A stretch of DNA of 53,157 nt from Myxococcales bacterium. GTDB taxonomy: Bacteria; Myxococcota_A; Polyangia; Haliangiales; Haliangiaceae. Location of the stretch: positions 1-53,157 of the forward strand of contig JAQBQF010000002.1 of the NCBI GenBank assembly GCA_028287115.1, written 5' to 3'. The notes beneath the pieces are model-generated. The model made no database searches and was not told the DNA's origin. It was given only the letters and a program-made list of their open reading frames with translations. Every line of letters begins with the position of its first letter. Position 1 is the first letter of the stretch. This document shows, piece by piece, positions 16,904 through 26,651 of the stretch. The translations under genes and the position numbers were made by a program.

Positions 16904-18237
16904 GGCTGTTTTCCTTCGATCTCGCGTGCGAGCTGATCGTCGAGGCCAAGGGCCTGCCGGAGCTGCGCGCGAGCTGTGAACAGATCGAAGCGCGTATCGA
17001 GCACCTCGAGCAGGAGATCGCGATGCGCACGCTCGACGAGCAGCAGATCGGCGAGCCGCGCCTGGCCGAGGTCGAAGGCCTTGCGGGTCTGCGCGATGAT
17101 CTGGGTCGACTTGGGCACCGCCTCGGTCTCGAGTCGCGACAGCGTTGTCTGCAAGGTCTGGCGCTGGGCGAGGAGCGCCTCGACGAGACCGCGCGTTTCG
17201 CGAACCAGACCGCGATCCTCGGCTTCGATCGCTCGAGCATTGGCGCGTGCAGCGGCCGCATCGTGATTGCCGCGGTCGAAGATCGGCAACGGAATGCCGA
17301 CCGAGAAGAGCAGCTGTTGATGCTGATTGCCGGCGACGACGAGGTTATCGAGCAAGTAGCTGATGCCCAGCGTCGGATCTGGAATTCGCCGGTTGCGCGC
17401 GAGCGTCGCGTCCCAGCCGAGCGCCTTGGCTTCGAGGTGGCTCGCTTGGCGACCCGGCCGTTGCTCGATCGCGCGCTCGGGGTCCGGCAAGGCCGGCGGG
17501 AGTTGCGCACCCGCATCGAGCGTCGCGGAGGTCAGTCCCATCGGTGAGCACGGCGCATACAGCGTCGCGCTGCAGGCGGCGACTGCGCCGGCGACCTCGG
17601 CCTCGGCCCGACCGAGCTGGAGCTCGAGCTCCTCGGTATCGAGCTCGATCCGCGCGAACTCGAGCGCCGACAAATCTTTGTTATCGAGGCGATTCTTCTC
17701 GAGATCGCGCAGCTTGCGTGCCGCATCGAGGTTCGCCGCGGTGACATCGCGCCGCGATACGAGGAACGCGAGCTTGCCGAGGTTGGCGGTCGCTTCGCCG
17801 AGGCGGGCGCCGAGCGTTCCGACGGCGTTCTCGCTCGCTGCTCGCGCGCGCAGATCCGCGGCGTTCTGCCGAGGCTTGCGCTTACCGATCTCGAACAGCT
17901 CGCCCAGGCCGAGCTGGATGTTCGTGGTCTGCGCGAGCGTCAGGCGCGGATTCGAGTCGCCGGGAGCGCCGTTCCCGCGATTGGTGGCGCCGAGCACGAA
18001 CCCGCCGGCGCCGACATTGAGCTGAGGATTTGGAAACACGCGGGTTTGCAGCCCGACCTCGTTGGCCGCAACGACCTTGTTCCTTGCGGAGTCGATCACC
18101 GGATCGCGGTCGCGGAGCCACGTCGCGAGCCGTGCCGGATCGGACAACAGCGCCGCAATCGGCGGCGAGTCGTCGGCCCGCACCAGCGAGGCATCACCCG
18201 TGACGAAACTGAACGCTAGAACAACTGCCCACTTCAT
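16900..18237 (-). CDS. czcC: CzcC-type outer-membrane efflux channel (TolC family)
   Basis: A 445-residue protein with a signal peptide (cleavage near VRA|DD) and two copies of the TolC alpha-helical/beta segment: the first with NPQLNVGAGGF and FEIGKRKPRQNAADLRA, the second with RNRRIPDPTLGISY and GIPLPIFDRGNHDAA. It forms the outer-membrane exit of the CzcCBA pump. First gene of the operon; the control region upstream (18238-18475) carries several operator-like repeats. No clear ribosome-binding site is seen. Confidence 0.9.
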   Translation of the reverse strand: MKWAVVLAFSFVTGDASLVRADDSPPIAALLSDPARLATWLRDRDPVIDSARNKVVAANEVGLQTRVFPNPQLNVGAGGFVLGATNRGNGAPGDSNPRLTLAQTTNIQLGLGELFEIGKRKPRQNAADLRARAASENAVGTLGARLGEATANLGKLAFLVSRRDVTAANLDAARKLRDLEKNRLDNKDLSALEFARIELDTEELELQLGRAEAEVAGAVAACSATLYAPCSPMGLTSATLDAGAQLPPALPDPERAIEQRPGRQASHLEAKALGWDATLARNRRIPDPTLGISYLLDNLVVAGNQHQQLLFSVGIPLPIFDRGNHDAAAARANARAIEAEDRGLVRETRGLVEALLAQRQTLQTTLSRLETEAVPKSTQIIAQTRKAFDLGQARLADLLLVERAHRDLLLEVLDTRFDLFTARAQLRQALGLDDQLAREIEGKQP

Positions 18238-18295
18238 AGTCGTGCATGCACTCGCGAGGGACCGGACTGTGAGCCCTGCGTGTTCCCGAGGGCCA

Positions 18296-18343
18296 TGAAG
18301 AAACGGTGAAACGCGCCGGCAGGACCCATGAAGAACACGTGAA
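18296..18343. promoter_or_regulatory. Phased TGAA-N7-TGAA direct repeats upstream of czcCBA
   Basis: Two boxes, 18296-18310 and 18329-18343, each read TGAA-N7-TGAA on the plus strand. The four half-sites start at 18296, 18307, 18329 and 18340, i.e. 11, 22 and 11 bases apart, all on one helical face. Tandem half-sites at 11-base steps are the hallmark of OmpR/PhoB-family response regulators, the class that controls czc systems elsewhere. The boxes sit in a 33-base imperfect tandem duplication. No response regulator gene is present in the window. Confidence 0.55.
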
Positions 18344-18361
18344 CGCCGGCTCGACGGAGAT

Positions 18362-18380
18362 CCCCCGGCTCACCCGGGGG
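18362..18380. other. GC-rich hairpin between operator boxes
   Basis: CCCCCGG (18362-18368) and CCGGGGG (18374-18380) are exact complements around a 5-base loop. No T-run follows on either strand, so an intrinsic terminator is unlikely. It may be a leader structure for the czc transcript. Confidence 0.4.
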
Positions 18381-18386
18381 CTCACA

Positions 18387-18403
18387 TGAACTGAAGTAGT
18401 TCA
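18387..18403. promoter_or_regulatory. Inverted repeat TGAACT-N5-AGTTCA
   Basis: A perfect 6-base inverted repeat with a 5-base spacer, located between czcC and the divergent zinc-ribbon gene. The form suits a dimeric repressor or activator. It reuses the TGAA core of the neighbouring direct repeats, so it may be bound by the same protein. Confidence 0.4.
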
Positions 18404-18439
18404 CGATGCTTAGCGTAGAAGCCCTTCATGCAAATTTCG

Positions 18440-18454
18440 TGAAGAAACGATGAA
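18440..18454. promoter_or_regulatory. Third TGAA-N7-TGAA box
   Basis: Another TGAA-GAAACGA-TGAA box, nearly identical to the one at 18296. It lies only 22 bases before the start of the divergent zinc-ribbon gene at 18476, so it could control that gene or its own divergent transcript. Confidence 0.45.
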
Positions 18455-18475
18455 GAGCTGTGCATAAGATCGGGC

Positions 18476-18652
18476 ATGCCCACATGCCGCGAATGCAACG
18501 ACGAGGTCGCGAAGCTGGTGACAGTCAAGGTGTCAGGCAAGGCGCAAAAGCTCTGCCCGGACTGCGCGGATCGAGCGCGTGAAGCCGGCGAGATCGCAGA
18601 AGCGAGCGAGGGCGAGATGCAGCGCATGATGGGCTTCAAAGGCCGCCGTTAG
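18476..18652 (+). CDS. Small zinc-ribbon protein (two CxxC)
   Basis: A 58-residue protein (MPTCRECNDEV... to FKGRR). It carries CREC at residues 4-7 and CPDC at 27-30, spaced as in a four-Cys zinc ribbon, then a charged helix and a basic end. It is divergent from the metal efflux operon and directly behind the TGAA boxes. Function unknown: a small regulatory or metal-binding protein is possible. Support is the start near an operator, high third-position GC, and the paired CxxC knuckles. Confidence 0.65.
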   Translation: MPTCRECNDEVAKLVTVKVSGKAQKLCPDCADRAREAGEIAEASEGEMQRMMGFKGRR

Positions 18653-18683
18653 CGGTGTCATAGGTAGCTGGCAGGCTCTGGCC

Positions 18684-19451
18684 GTGCAGACCCCCGTCCA
18701 GACATTCGTGCAGCCGACGCCGCATTCCGAGATCGCCCGCACGCCCGCGCAGCCACCGACGATCGCCGCGGGCTCTGGTCCGACCCGCGCGAAGCAGGCG
18801 CCGGATGTCTTCGGGAACATCTTCATCGGCATCGCCGGGATGATCGGTGCCGGCAAGTCGACGCTCGCCGCCGCACTCGGCCAGCACCTCGGGATCGACT
18901 GCTACTACGAGCCGGTCGCCGACAACGAGTACCTCCAGGACTTCTATCGGGACACCGCGCGCTATTCGTTCGCGATGCAGGTCTATCTGTTGAACCGGCG
19001 GTTCCAGCAGCATCAAGAGATCATCTGGCGCGGTAGGTCCGCGGTTCAAGACCGCACGATCTACGAGGACTCGATCTTCGCGAAGATGCTCGCGGACACC
19101 GGGCTCATGGAGGAGCGCGACTACCGCACGTATGTCGAGCTGTTCCGCAACATGAGCAACTTCATGTGCAAGCCGAGCGTCATCATCTATCTCGACGTCT
19201 CACCGGAAGCGAGCGCCGAGCGGATCCGCACGCGCAGCCGCGACGTCGAGTCGAGCATCAAGCTCGACTACCTGCGCGCCCTGCACGACGGCTATGAAGA
19301 GTTCGTCGCGAGCATCTCGAAGGTGATCCCGGTGATCCGCGTCGATTACGAACGGTTCGCAACGGCCGAGGAGATGGCCGAGGTGATCAAGCGCGAATAT
19401 CTCGACATCTCGTTCCTCCGCCAGGTCACCCGCTTCGATCCGGCGCGGTAA
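18684..19451 (+). CDS. Deoxynucleoside kinase family protein
   Basis: A 255-residue cytoplasmic enzyme starting at GTG 18684, transferring phosphate from ATP to a deoxynucleoside (salvage). After a Pro/Thr-rich leader of ~40 residues, it has the P-loop GMIGAGKST (52-60), the catalytic Glu76 in CYYEPV, the DRTIYED motif (D123, R124) that replaces ERS, and the Arg-rich lid RIRTRSRDVE. It matches the dAK/dGK/Dm-dNK family; the preferred base cannot be read from sequence. Another start a little downstream (near residue 44, at the conserved fold) cannot be excluded, as the leader is unusual. Confidence 0.88.
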   Translation: MQTPVQTFVQPTPHSEIARTPAQPPTIAAGSGPTRAKQAPDVFGNIFIGIAGMIGAGKSTLAAALGQHLGIDCYYEPVADNEYLQDFYRDTARYSFAMQVYLLNRRFQQHQEIIWRGRSAVQDRTIYEDSIFAKMLADTGLMEERDYRTYVELFRNMSNFMCKPSVIIYLDVSPEASAERIRTRSRDVESSIKLDYLRALHDGYEEFVASISKVIPVIRVDYERFATAEEMAEVIKREYLDISFLRQVTRFDPAR

Positions 19452-19558
19452 CATCCACGGGTCGGCCGCCGGCCGGAGCCGCGTGAGCTGCGAGCAGGGC
19501 TCATCGCGATCGGCTTGGGCCTCGTCGGCCGCGGTCCGTTGATGCCGGCCGAGCTGAC

Positions 19559-20872
<1,314 letters not shown>

Positions 20873-20877
20873 CTAGC

Positions 20878-21003
20878 TCACGCGGTCATCACCGCGGCAA
20901 TGATCAGCATGCAGCTGATCAGCGCGATTGCGACGAGGCCGAGCAGCGTTAGCCTCGCCTGCTGCGTGTCGTTCTGGAAGTGATTGATGTTGGGTAGGTA
21001 CAT
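20878..21003 (-). CDS. Putative 41-residue membrane microprotein
   Basis: From ATG at 21003 the frame encodes a short polar start (YLPNINHFQNDTQQARL) and one membrane helix rich in Leu/Ile/Ala, ending at TGA 20878-20880. An in-frame ATG at 21021 would add six residues. It lies upstream of eno on the same strand, 41 bases from the enolase start. No good ribosome-binding site is seen and no homologue is recognised, so this is a modest call resting on the clean hydrophobic helix. Confidence 0.4.
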   Translation of the reverse strand: MYLPNINHFQNDTQQARLTLLGLVAIALISCMLIIAAVMTA

Positions 21004-21075
21004 AAGCGTTGCTGATTGCATGTCGCGGGCCTGGGTAGTGCGCGCGAGCGCTCACCCCGTGTTAGATCTGCCCGC

Positions 21076-21564
21076 ATGCGAACCGCGATCGTCCTCGTCG
21101 CGCTGGTGCTCGCCGCGACGGGCTGCCCGCACGAAAAACACGAGGAGACGGTCCTCGCGAAGCCGGCGACGCCGAAAGAAGTCGTCGCCGCCGCACGCGC
21201 GACGATCGAGCAGTGGCGCCAGGCGTATGAAGTCCGGAGCTTCGACGCGCTCGCGAAGCTCTACACGCACGACCTCGACACGGTCGTCGTTCAAGACGGT
21301 CAGACGATGATCGGCTGGAGCTCGGTCGAGGCCATGCTAAGAGACCGGCTCTCGCGCGCGAAGACGATCCACGTGCGGCTCAAGGACATCCAGGTCACGT
21401 CGCTCGCTCCCGATGCCGCGTTCGCGGTCGCGACGATGACGCGCGAGGTCTCGGATGGCACGACCTCGGTCGGCGAGAACGGCGCCTTGACGCTCGTGCT
21501 TCGCAAGGACGGCGAGGTCTGGCACATCGTCGGGGAGCACTACTCGTACAAGAGGCAGAGCTAG
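21076..21564 (+). CDS. Lipoprotein with SnoaL/NTF2-like domain
   Basis: A 162-residue protein starting at ATG 21076 with a lipobox (AATGC). The rest (about residues 35-160) is a cone-shaped NTF2-like fold of the SnoaL/DUF4440 type: a helix with IEQWRQAYEVRSFDALAKLYTHD, a GWSSVEAMLRDRL segment, and strands ending LRKDGEVWHIVGEHYS. Such domains bind or turn over small molecules, or act as scaffolds; no specific reaction can be named. It sits 3 bases before homoserine dehydrogenase, so it is in the same operon. Confidence 0.8.
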   Translation: MRTAIVLVALVLAATGCPHEKHEETVLAKPATPKEVVAAARATIEQWRQAYEVRSFDALAKLYTHDLDTVVVQDGQTMIGWSSVEAMLRDRLSRAKTIHVRLKDIQVTSLAPDAAFAVATMTREVSDGTTSVGENGALTLVLRKDGEVWHIVGEHYSYKRQS

Positions 21565-21567
21565 CCG

Positions 21568-22896
21568 ATGGTGGCGAACCGTCCGATCGGAGTGGCGCTG
21601 CTCGGGCTCGGCAATGTCGGCGGTGGCGTCGTCAAGCTCCTGCACGACAACGCGGCCGCGATCGAAGCGCGGCTGGGCGCGCGGATCGAGGTTCGCACGA
21701 TCGTCGTTCGGGATCCGGACAAAGGTCAGCGGGTCGTCGACGTCGATCGATCGCTGCTGTCGACCGACTTCGATCGCGCGATCTGCCGTGACGACATCGA
21801 CATCGTGTGCGAGCTGATGGGCGGCACGACCGACGCCAAGCGCGCGGTGCTCGCCGCGATCGGCGCGGGCAAGCACGTGGTCACCGCGAACAAAGCGCTG
21901 CTCGCCGAGCACGGCGCGGAGGTGTTCGGCGCTGCCGACGCGGCGGGTGTCGATGTCTATTACGAAGCGGCGGTGTGCGGCGGCGTCCCGATCATCCGCG
22001 TCCTGCGCGAAGGGCTCGCGAGCGATCGCGTCGAAGCGTTGTGGGGCATCGTCAACGGCACGTCGAACTACATCTTATCGACGATGACCGAGTCGGGACG
22101 GCCGTTCGCCGAGATCTTGAAGGAAGCGCAGGCGCTCGGTTATGCCGAAGCGGATCCGACGCTCGACATCGGCGGTGGCGACGCGGCGCACAAGCTCGCG
22201 ATCCTCGTGAACTTGTGTTTTTCGATGTCGGTCGACGTCACCGCGATCGCGAAGGACGGGATCGATGGCATCGATCCGATCGATCTCGAGTACGCCGAGA
22301 AGTTCGGGTACGTCGTGAAGCCGCTCGTGATCGCGCGGGACCACGGCCATGCGATCGAGGCGCGCGTGCATCCGGCGTTGGTTCCGGCGAACTGGCTGCT
22401 CGCGGACGTCTCGGGCGCGAAGAACGCCGTCTACGTCCAGAGCTATGCGCTCGGCCCTTCGATGTACTACGGCGCGGGCGCCGGCATGCTGCCGACCGCG
22501 ATGTCGGTCGTCTCGGACATCATCGAGATCGGCCGCAACGTCTTCGCGCACGCGGCGGGTGCTGCGAGGCCGCGACCCCGGCCGGAGACGCCGCGGCGTC
22601 TGTTGCCGCTCGCCGAGGTCCGGACGAAGTACTACTTGCGGTTTGGCGTGCTCGACAAGCCCGGTGTGCTCGGCCAGCTGATGACGGTGCTCGGCAGGCA
22701 TGACGTCTCGATCGCGCAGGTCGTGCAGGCTGCTCGCTCGGACGGTCCGGTGTGGGTCGTCGTGCTCACCCACGATGCCAAAGAAGGCGACGTCCGCGCG
22801 GCGCTCGCCGAAATCGACACGCTGCCGATCGTCGCCGATCGAACGCGTGTCATCCGGATCGCGTCCGGTGATCCGAGCAAGGGAGCGAAGAGCTGA
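21568..22896 (+). CDS. hom: Homoserine dehydrogenase with ACT domain
   Basis: A 442-residue enzyme reducing aspartate semialdehyde to homoserine, the branch to threonine, methionine and isoleucine. Visible: NAD(P) loop LGLGNVGGGVV near residue 13, GKHVVTANKALLA, the signature GIVNGTSNYILSTM, AEADPTLDIGGGDAAHK, and a C-terminal ACT regulatory domain (KPGVLGQLMTVLGRHDVSI) that implies feedback control by an amino acid, usually threonine. It is monofunctional (no aspartokinase part). Its stop overlaps the thioesterase start by one base (TGATG). Confidence 0.96.
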   Translation: MVANRPIGVALLGLGNVGGGVVKLLHDNAAAIEARLGARIEVRTIVVRDPDKGQRVVDVDRSLLSTDFDRAICRDDIDIVCELMGGTTDAKRAVLAAIGAGKHVVTANKALLAEHGAEVFGAADAAGVDVYYEAAVCGGVPIIRVLREGLASDRVEALWGIVNGTSNYILSTMTESGRPFAEILKEAQALGYAEADPTLDIGGGDAAHKLAILVNLCFSMSVDVTAIAKDGIDGIDPIDLEYAEKFGYVVKPLVIARDHGHAIEARVHPALVPANWLLADVSGAKNAVYVQSYALGPSMYYGAGAGMLPTAMSVVSDIIEIGRNVFAHAAGAARPRPRPETPRRLLPLAEVRTKYYLRFGVLDKPGVLGQLMTVLGRHDVSIAQVVQAARSDGPVWVVVLTHDAKEGDVRAALAEIDTLPIVADRTRVIRIASGDPSKGAKS

Positions 22897-23282
22897 TGCG
22901 TCACGAGGTACGCGTGATCTTCGGCGACACCGATCAGATGGGCGTCGTCTATTACGCGAACTACCTGCGCTACTTCGAGAGCTCGCGTGCCGCGTACTGG
23001 CGCGCCCTCGGCAAGAGCTACAAGGACCTCGAAGCATGGGGCGTCGCGCTGCCGGTCGTCGAGGCGCACTGCAAGTACAAGCGCCCAGCGCACTACGAGG
23101 ACCTGCTCGAGATCGATGTCGAGGTCGGCGAGCTGCGAGGCGCGTCGATCCGGTTCCTCTACACGGTGTATCGCGGCCACGAGATACTCGCCGACGGTTT
23201 CACGCGGCATGCGGTGATCGGGTCCGATGGGCGTCCCAAGGCGCTGCCCGACGTGCTCCGCGACGTGATCGAGTCGCGCTAA
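22896..23282 (+). CDS. ybgC: YbgC/4-hydroxybenzoyl-CoA-type acyl-CoA thioesterase
   Basis: A 128-residue hot-dog-fold thioesterase. The active-site segment FGDTDQMGVVYYANYLRYFE carries the catalytic Asp typical of the YbgC/FadM group (DxDxxGxxxxxxY). It hydrolyses short- or medium-chain acyl-CoA in the cytoplasm. Elsewhere YbgC lies with tol-pal; here it is coupled to hom by a one-base overlap. The precise substrate is not determined. Confidence 0.88.
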   Translation: MRHEVRVIFGDTDQMGVVYYANYLRYFESSRAAYWRALGKSYKDLEAWGVALPVVEAHCKYKRPAHYEDLLEIDVEVGELRGASIRFLYTVYRGHEILADGFTRHAVIGSDGRPKALPDVLRDVIESR

Positions 23283-23378
23283 ATCGGCCCTCGCTCGCCC
23301 AGCGTTAGACTCCCGCGAGGGCTCGCCGTCTCGCCGCTCGCGCCCGTTGCTTGCGACGCGCCGTGGCGATACACCTCG

Positions 23379-24380
23379 ATGATGCAAGATCGCAATCTCG
23401 CGCTCGAAGTCGTCCGCATCACCGAGGCCGCCGCGATGGCATCCGCGCGCCTCATGGGCCGCGGCGATCGCAAGCTCGCGGATCATGTTGCGGTCGAGGC
23501 GATGCGCCGAGCGTTCGATGTCATGGACATCCGCGGCACGGTCGTGATCGGTGAAGGCGAGCGCGACGAAGCGCCGATGCTGTGGATCGGCGAGACGGTC
23601 GGCGCCGGCTGGCACGCGAATGCAGTCGATTCGCCCAAGGTCGATATTGCCGTCGATCCCCTCGAAGGCACGAACCTGTGCGCGACCGGCGCGCCTGACG
23701 CGATCAGCGTGATCGCGATCGCCGACGACGGCCAGTTCCTCAACGCACCCGACACCTATATGCAGAAGCTGGCGGTCGGCCCCGAAGCACGCGGCGTGAT
23801 CGATCTGCGCGAATCGCCGACGTGGAACCTGCAGCGGATCGCCAAGGCCAAAGGCAAGAAGGTCCAGGACTGCACCGCCGTGATCCTCGACCGCGAGCGC
23901 CATGCCGAGCTGATCGGCGAGGTTCGTCAGGCCGGCGCGCGAATCCGCCTGATCGGCGACGGCGACGTCTCCGGCGCGGTGATGACGGCGAATCCCGACT
24001 CCGGGATCGACGTGCTGTTCGGCACCGGCGGCGCGCCGGAAGGCGTGATCTCCGCGGCGGCACTCAAGTGCGTCGGCGGCGAGATCCAGGCGCGGCTCAA
24101 GTTCCGCAACGACGACGAGCGAGCGCGCGCGAAGAAGATGGGCGTCAAAGAAGAAGACTTCATCTACGGCACCGAGGATCTCGCGAAGGGCCACGTGATG
24201 TTCGCGGCGACCGGCGTCACCAAGGGCTACTTGCTCGATGGCGTCCGGTTCTTCGGCGACAGCGCGAAGACCGAGTCGATCGTGATGCGCTCGAAGTCGG
24301 GCACGGTGCGCGTGATCAACGCGACCCACCACTTCAATACAAAGCCGAAGTACTCGTGGGCGACCGGCCTCGAGCCCTGA
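23379..24380 (+). CDS. glpX: Class II fructose-1,6-bisphosphatase
   Basis: A 333-residue GlpX-type phosphatase of gluconeogenesis (fructose-1,6-bisphosphate to fructose-6-phosphate). Visible: GRGDRKLADHVAVEAMR near the start, VIGEGERDEAPML, the metal-binding IAVDPLEGTNLCATG, GDGDVSGAV, the GTGGAPEGVISAAALKC loop, and FAATGVTKGYLLDGV. Two ATGs stand next to each other (23379, 23382). It starts 96 bases after the thioesterase and ends 3 bases from the convergent kinase gene. Confidence 0.95.
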   Translation: MMQDRNLALEVVRITEAAAMASARLMGRGDRKLADHVAVEAMRRAFDVMDIRGTVVIGEGERDEAPMLWIGETVGAGWHANAVDSPKVDIAVDPLEGTNLCATGAPDAISVIAIADDGQFLNAPDTYMQKLAVGPEARGVIDLRESPTWNLQRIAKAKGKKVQDCTAVILDRERHAELIGEVRQAGARIRLIGDGDVSGAVMTANPDSGIDVLFGTGGAPEGVISAAALKCVGGEIQARLKFRNDDERARAKKMGVKEEDFIYGTEDLAKGHVMFAATGVTKGYLLDGVRFFGDSAKTESIVMRSKSGTVRVINATHHFNTKPKYSWATGLEP

Positions 24381-24383
24381 GCC

Positions 24384-26576
24384 TTACGGAAGATCGAAGC
24401 TCAGCTTCGCGGATCGGCCGGCGACGATCTTCACGCTCTTCGTGACCGGCGCGTGCGCCGGGTTCTTGAACGTCAGGACGTGCGTCCCTACCGGCAGCTC
24501 GAGATCGGCGAACGGCGTCTCGCCGAGCTTGTGCCCGTTCTCGAAGACTTCGCTGTACGGGGTCGTTCGTGCGGTGAGCCTTCCTGTCGGCGCACCGTGA
24601 TCCTTCGGCAGCTTGTGCGTGAACACGAGCTCGATCACGAGCTGGACGCCACGATCGAGATCGACCTCGCGCGTCTCGGGCCGGTATCCGGCGAGCTCGG
24701 CGGTCACCGTGTAGTGGCCGGCAGGGAGGGCGAGCTTCGTCGGCGACTGCCGCTCTTGATCGCCGACTCGAAGCGTCGCGCCGGGCGGCGTCGTTCCGAT
24801 CACGAGTAGCGCCGTCGGCTTCGGTGACGCGTCGAGCTCCGCGGCATCGACAGGTTCCGCCGCATCCGCCGGCACGATGGCGAGCTTCGGAGGATCGGGC
24901 GCGCGTGCGTCGAGCGGCTCCCGCGGCCTCGCGTGGCCACCGCCATTGGCGGCGAGCGCGATCAAGAACGAGGCGACCGCGATGCCCGACAGGCTCGCGG
25001 CGATGATCAGCCGTTTCTTACGGCGCCCGCTCGCGAGCTCCGGAGGCGTCGGCGTTGCACGCCTGGGCGGCCCGGTCTCCGTCCCACTGCGGCGGTCTGG
25101 AGCCGCGCGAGGACCGGACGCTGGAATCGGGCGAGGCCCCGACGCTGGAATCGGGCGAGGACCGGACGCTGGAATCGGGCGGGGCCCCGACGCCGGAAGC
25201 GCATTCGCCACGCCGGGAGCCTTCATGATACCCGCGCTGACCGGCTTCGCAGCGACGCTCCCGCCCGCCGGTGTCCGCCCGGGCCGCGAGATCGTCGCCA
25301 CGATCTCGGTCGGTTCCTCGACGATGACGTTGGGACGCCGAGGTACCGTGATCTCTTCGGCGGCGCGTCGCGAAGGATCCTCGACGACCGTCATCGCTGC
25401 GCTCGGAGGAGGCTTCTTGTTCTTGAGCGCGAGCGTCTCGGTCATGTCGTCGTGGTCGCCGCGAGCCGCCGTCGGGATGCGCGATGCCCCGATCAGGTTC
25501 GGCGGGGTCACCGGGTTCTGCGTCTTCGATGCTCCCGGTGCAGCGGCCGTGCTTGGCGAAGCGACCGTGCTGGGTGACACCGCGGTACCGGGCGATCCGC
25601 CGGGCGTTGGTGCCATGCCCGTCGGTTGCGTTAGCGGAATCTGGCCGACGGATTCGCGCGCGAACCGAGCGCGGACCCAGGCGCCGAGCTGGATCGGTGT
25701 CGCGAGCTCCGGCGACGACTTGATGAAGGCCTCGAGGGCCTGGGTCAGCTCCATCGCGGTCGCGCGCTTCTCGCGCTTGGACTCCAGCCCCCACGTGATC
25801 GCCTTCGCGAGCTGAGGTGGCAACGAGGGTGCGGCGCGCTCGATCGGCTCGAGCTTGCCGTCGCGGATCGCGCGCATCGCGTCGACGGCGTCGCCGCGCG
25901 GCACGATATATTTTCCGGTGAGCAGCTCCCACAGCACGATCGACAGCGAGAACACGTCGCTGCGCCCGTCGAGCGGATGCGCGATCGTCTGCTCCGGTGA
26001 CATGTACGCGTACTTGCCTTTGACCTGACCCGGATTGGTCAGCTGGTCACCGAGCGCGGCGGCCTTGGCGATCCCGAAGTCGCACAGCTTGACGACGCCG
26101 TCGTACGAGATCATGAGGTTCGCGGGCGAGACGTCGCGATGGACGAGGCCGTACGCCTTGCCGGAAGGTGCGCGCAGCTCGTGCGCGTAGTGCAACGCGG
26201 CCGCGGCATCGGCGCCGATCCGCGCGACGAGCGTCGCGGGCATCGGCTCCTGGTCGGCGTGCTTGAACAACTGACCGGCGTGCACACCGTCGACGAACTC
26301 CATGGCGATGAAGTAGTCGCCTTCGACTTTTCCAAAGTCGTAGATGTGGACGATGTTCGGGTGCGTGAGCTGCGCGGCGAGCTTGGCTTCGCCGAGGAAC
26401 ATCTTCAAGAAGTCGGGCGAATCGGCGAGGTGCGGCAGGATGCGCTTGACGGCGACGCGGCGGTCGAAGCCTTCGAGCCCGCGTTGCTCGGCGAGGAACA
26501 CTTCAGCCATACCGCCGCGCGCGATGCGCCGCAGCAGCACATACTGGCCGAACCGAATGCCACTGTCGGCTGGCAC
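24384..26576 (-). CDS. Membrane Ser/Thr kinase with two PEGA domains
   Basis: A 730-residue protein starting at GTG. The kinase (1-290) is complete: Gly loop RGGMAEVFLA, K44 in VAVKRI, HRDVSPAN from H146, DFGIAK, activation segment ending YAYMSPEQ. A long Pro/Ser/Thr-rich juxtamembrane part follows, with PASGPRPI repeats (about 455-490). A membrane helix lies at about 520-545. Outside are two PEGA domains (about 580-650, GATLRVGDQERQSPTKLALPAGHYTV; and about 655-730), which usually bind cell-surface components. It likely senses an envelope signal. It is divergent from the FG-GAP lipoprotein across 75 bases. Confidence 0.9.
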   Translation of the reverse strand: MPADSGIRFGQYVLLRRIARGGMAEVFLAEQRGLEGFDRRVAVKRILPHLADSPDFLKMFLGEAKLAAQLTHPNIVHIYDFGKVEGDYFIAMEFVDGVHAGQLFKHADQEPMPATLVARIGADAAAALHYAHELRAPSGKAYGLVHRDVSPANLMISYDGVVKLCDFGIAKAAALGDQLTNPGQVKGKYAYMSPEQTIAHPLDGRSDVFSLSIVLWELLTGKYIVPRGDAVDAMRAIRDGKLEPIERAAPSLPPQLAKAITWGLESKREKRATAMELTQALEAFIKSSPELATPIQLGAWVRARFARESVGQIPLTQPTGMAPTPGGSPGTAVSPSTVASPSTAAAPGASKTQNPVTPPNLIGASRIPTAARGDHDDMTETLALKNKKPPPSAAMTVVEDPSRRAAEEITVPRRPNVIVEEPTEIVATISRPGRTPAGGSVAAKPVSAGIMKAPGVANALPASGPRPIPASGPRPIPASGPRPIPASGPRAAPDRRSGTETGPPRRATPTPPELASGRRKKRLIIAASLSGIAVASFLIALAANGGGHARPREPLDARAPDPPKLAIVPADAAEPVDAAELDASPKPTALLVIGTTPPGATLRVGDQERQSPTKLALPAGHYTVTAELAGYRPETREVDLDRGVQLVIELVFTHKLPKDHGAPTGRLTARTTPYSEVFENGHKLGETPFADLELPVGTHVLTFKNPAHAPVTKSVKIVAGRSAKLSFDLP
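25111..25206 (-). repeat. 24-bp tandem repeat in PEGA kinase gene
   Basis: Four 24-base units start at 25111, 25135, 25159 and 25183, the last diverging. They encode PASGPRPI-type repeats. Units 1 and 3 share GGACCGGACG while 2 and 4 share GGCCCCGACG, so a 48-base pair-unit was probably duplicated. In frame. Confidence 0.85.
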
Positions 26577-26651
26577 GTCGCCAGGATCATACCCCGGACT
26601 GGACCTCGGGTTCTGGTTCCGGCGGTCTGCCGTGTGTCATGCTGCCGCCCG

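Noticed and set aside
18362..18380. Hairpin as a transcription terminator
   Set aside because: No T-run on either strand, and it lies in a divergent control region rather than behind a gene.
25111..25206. 24-bp repeats as a CRISPR or mobile element
   Set aside because: No spacers, in-frame coding repeat within the kinase gene.
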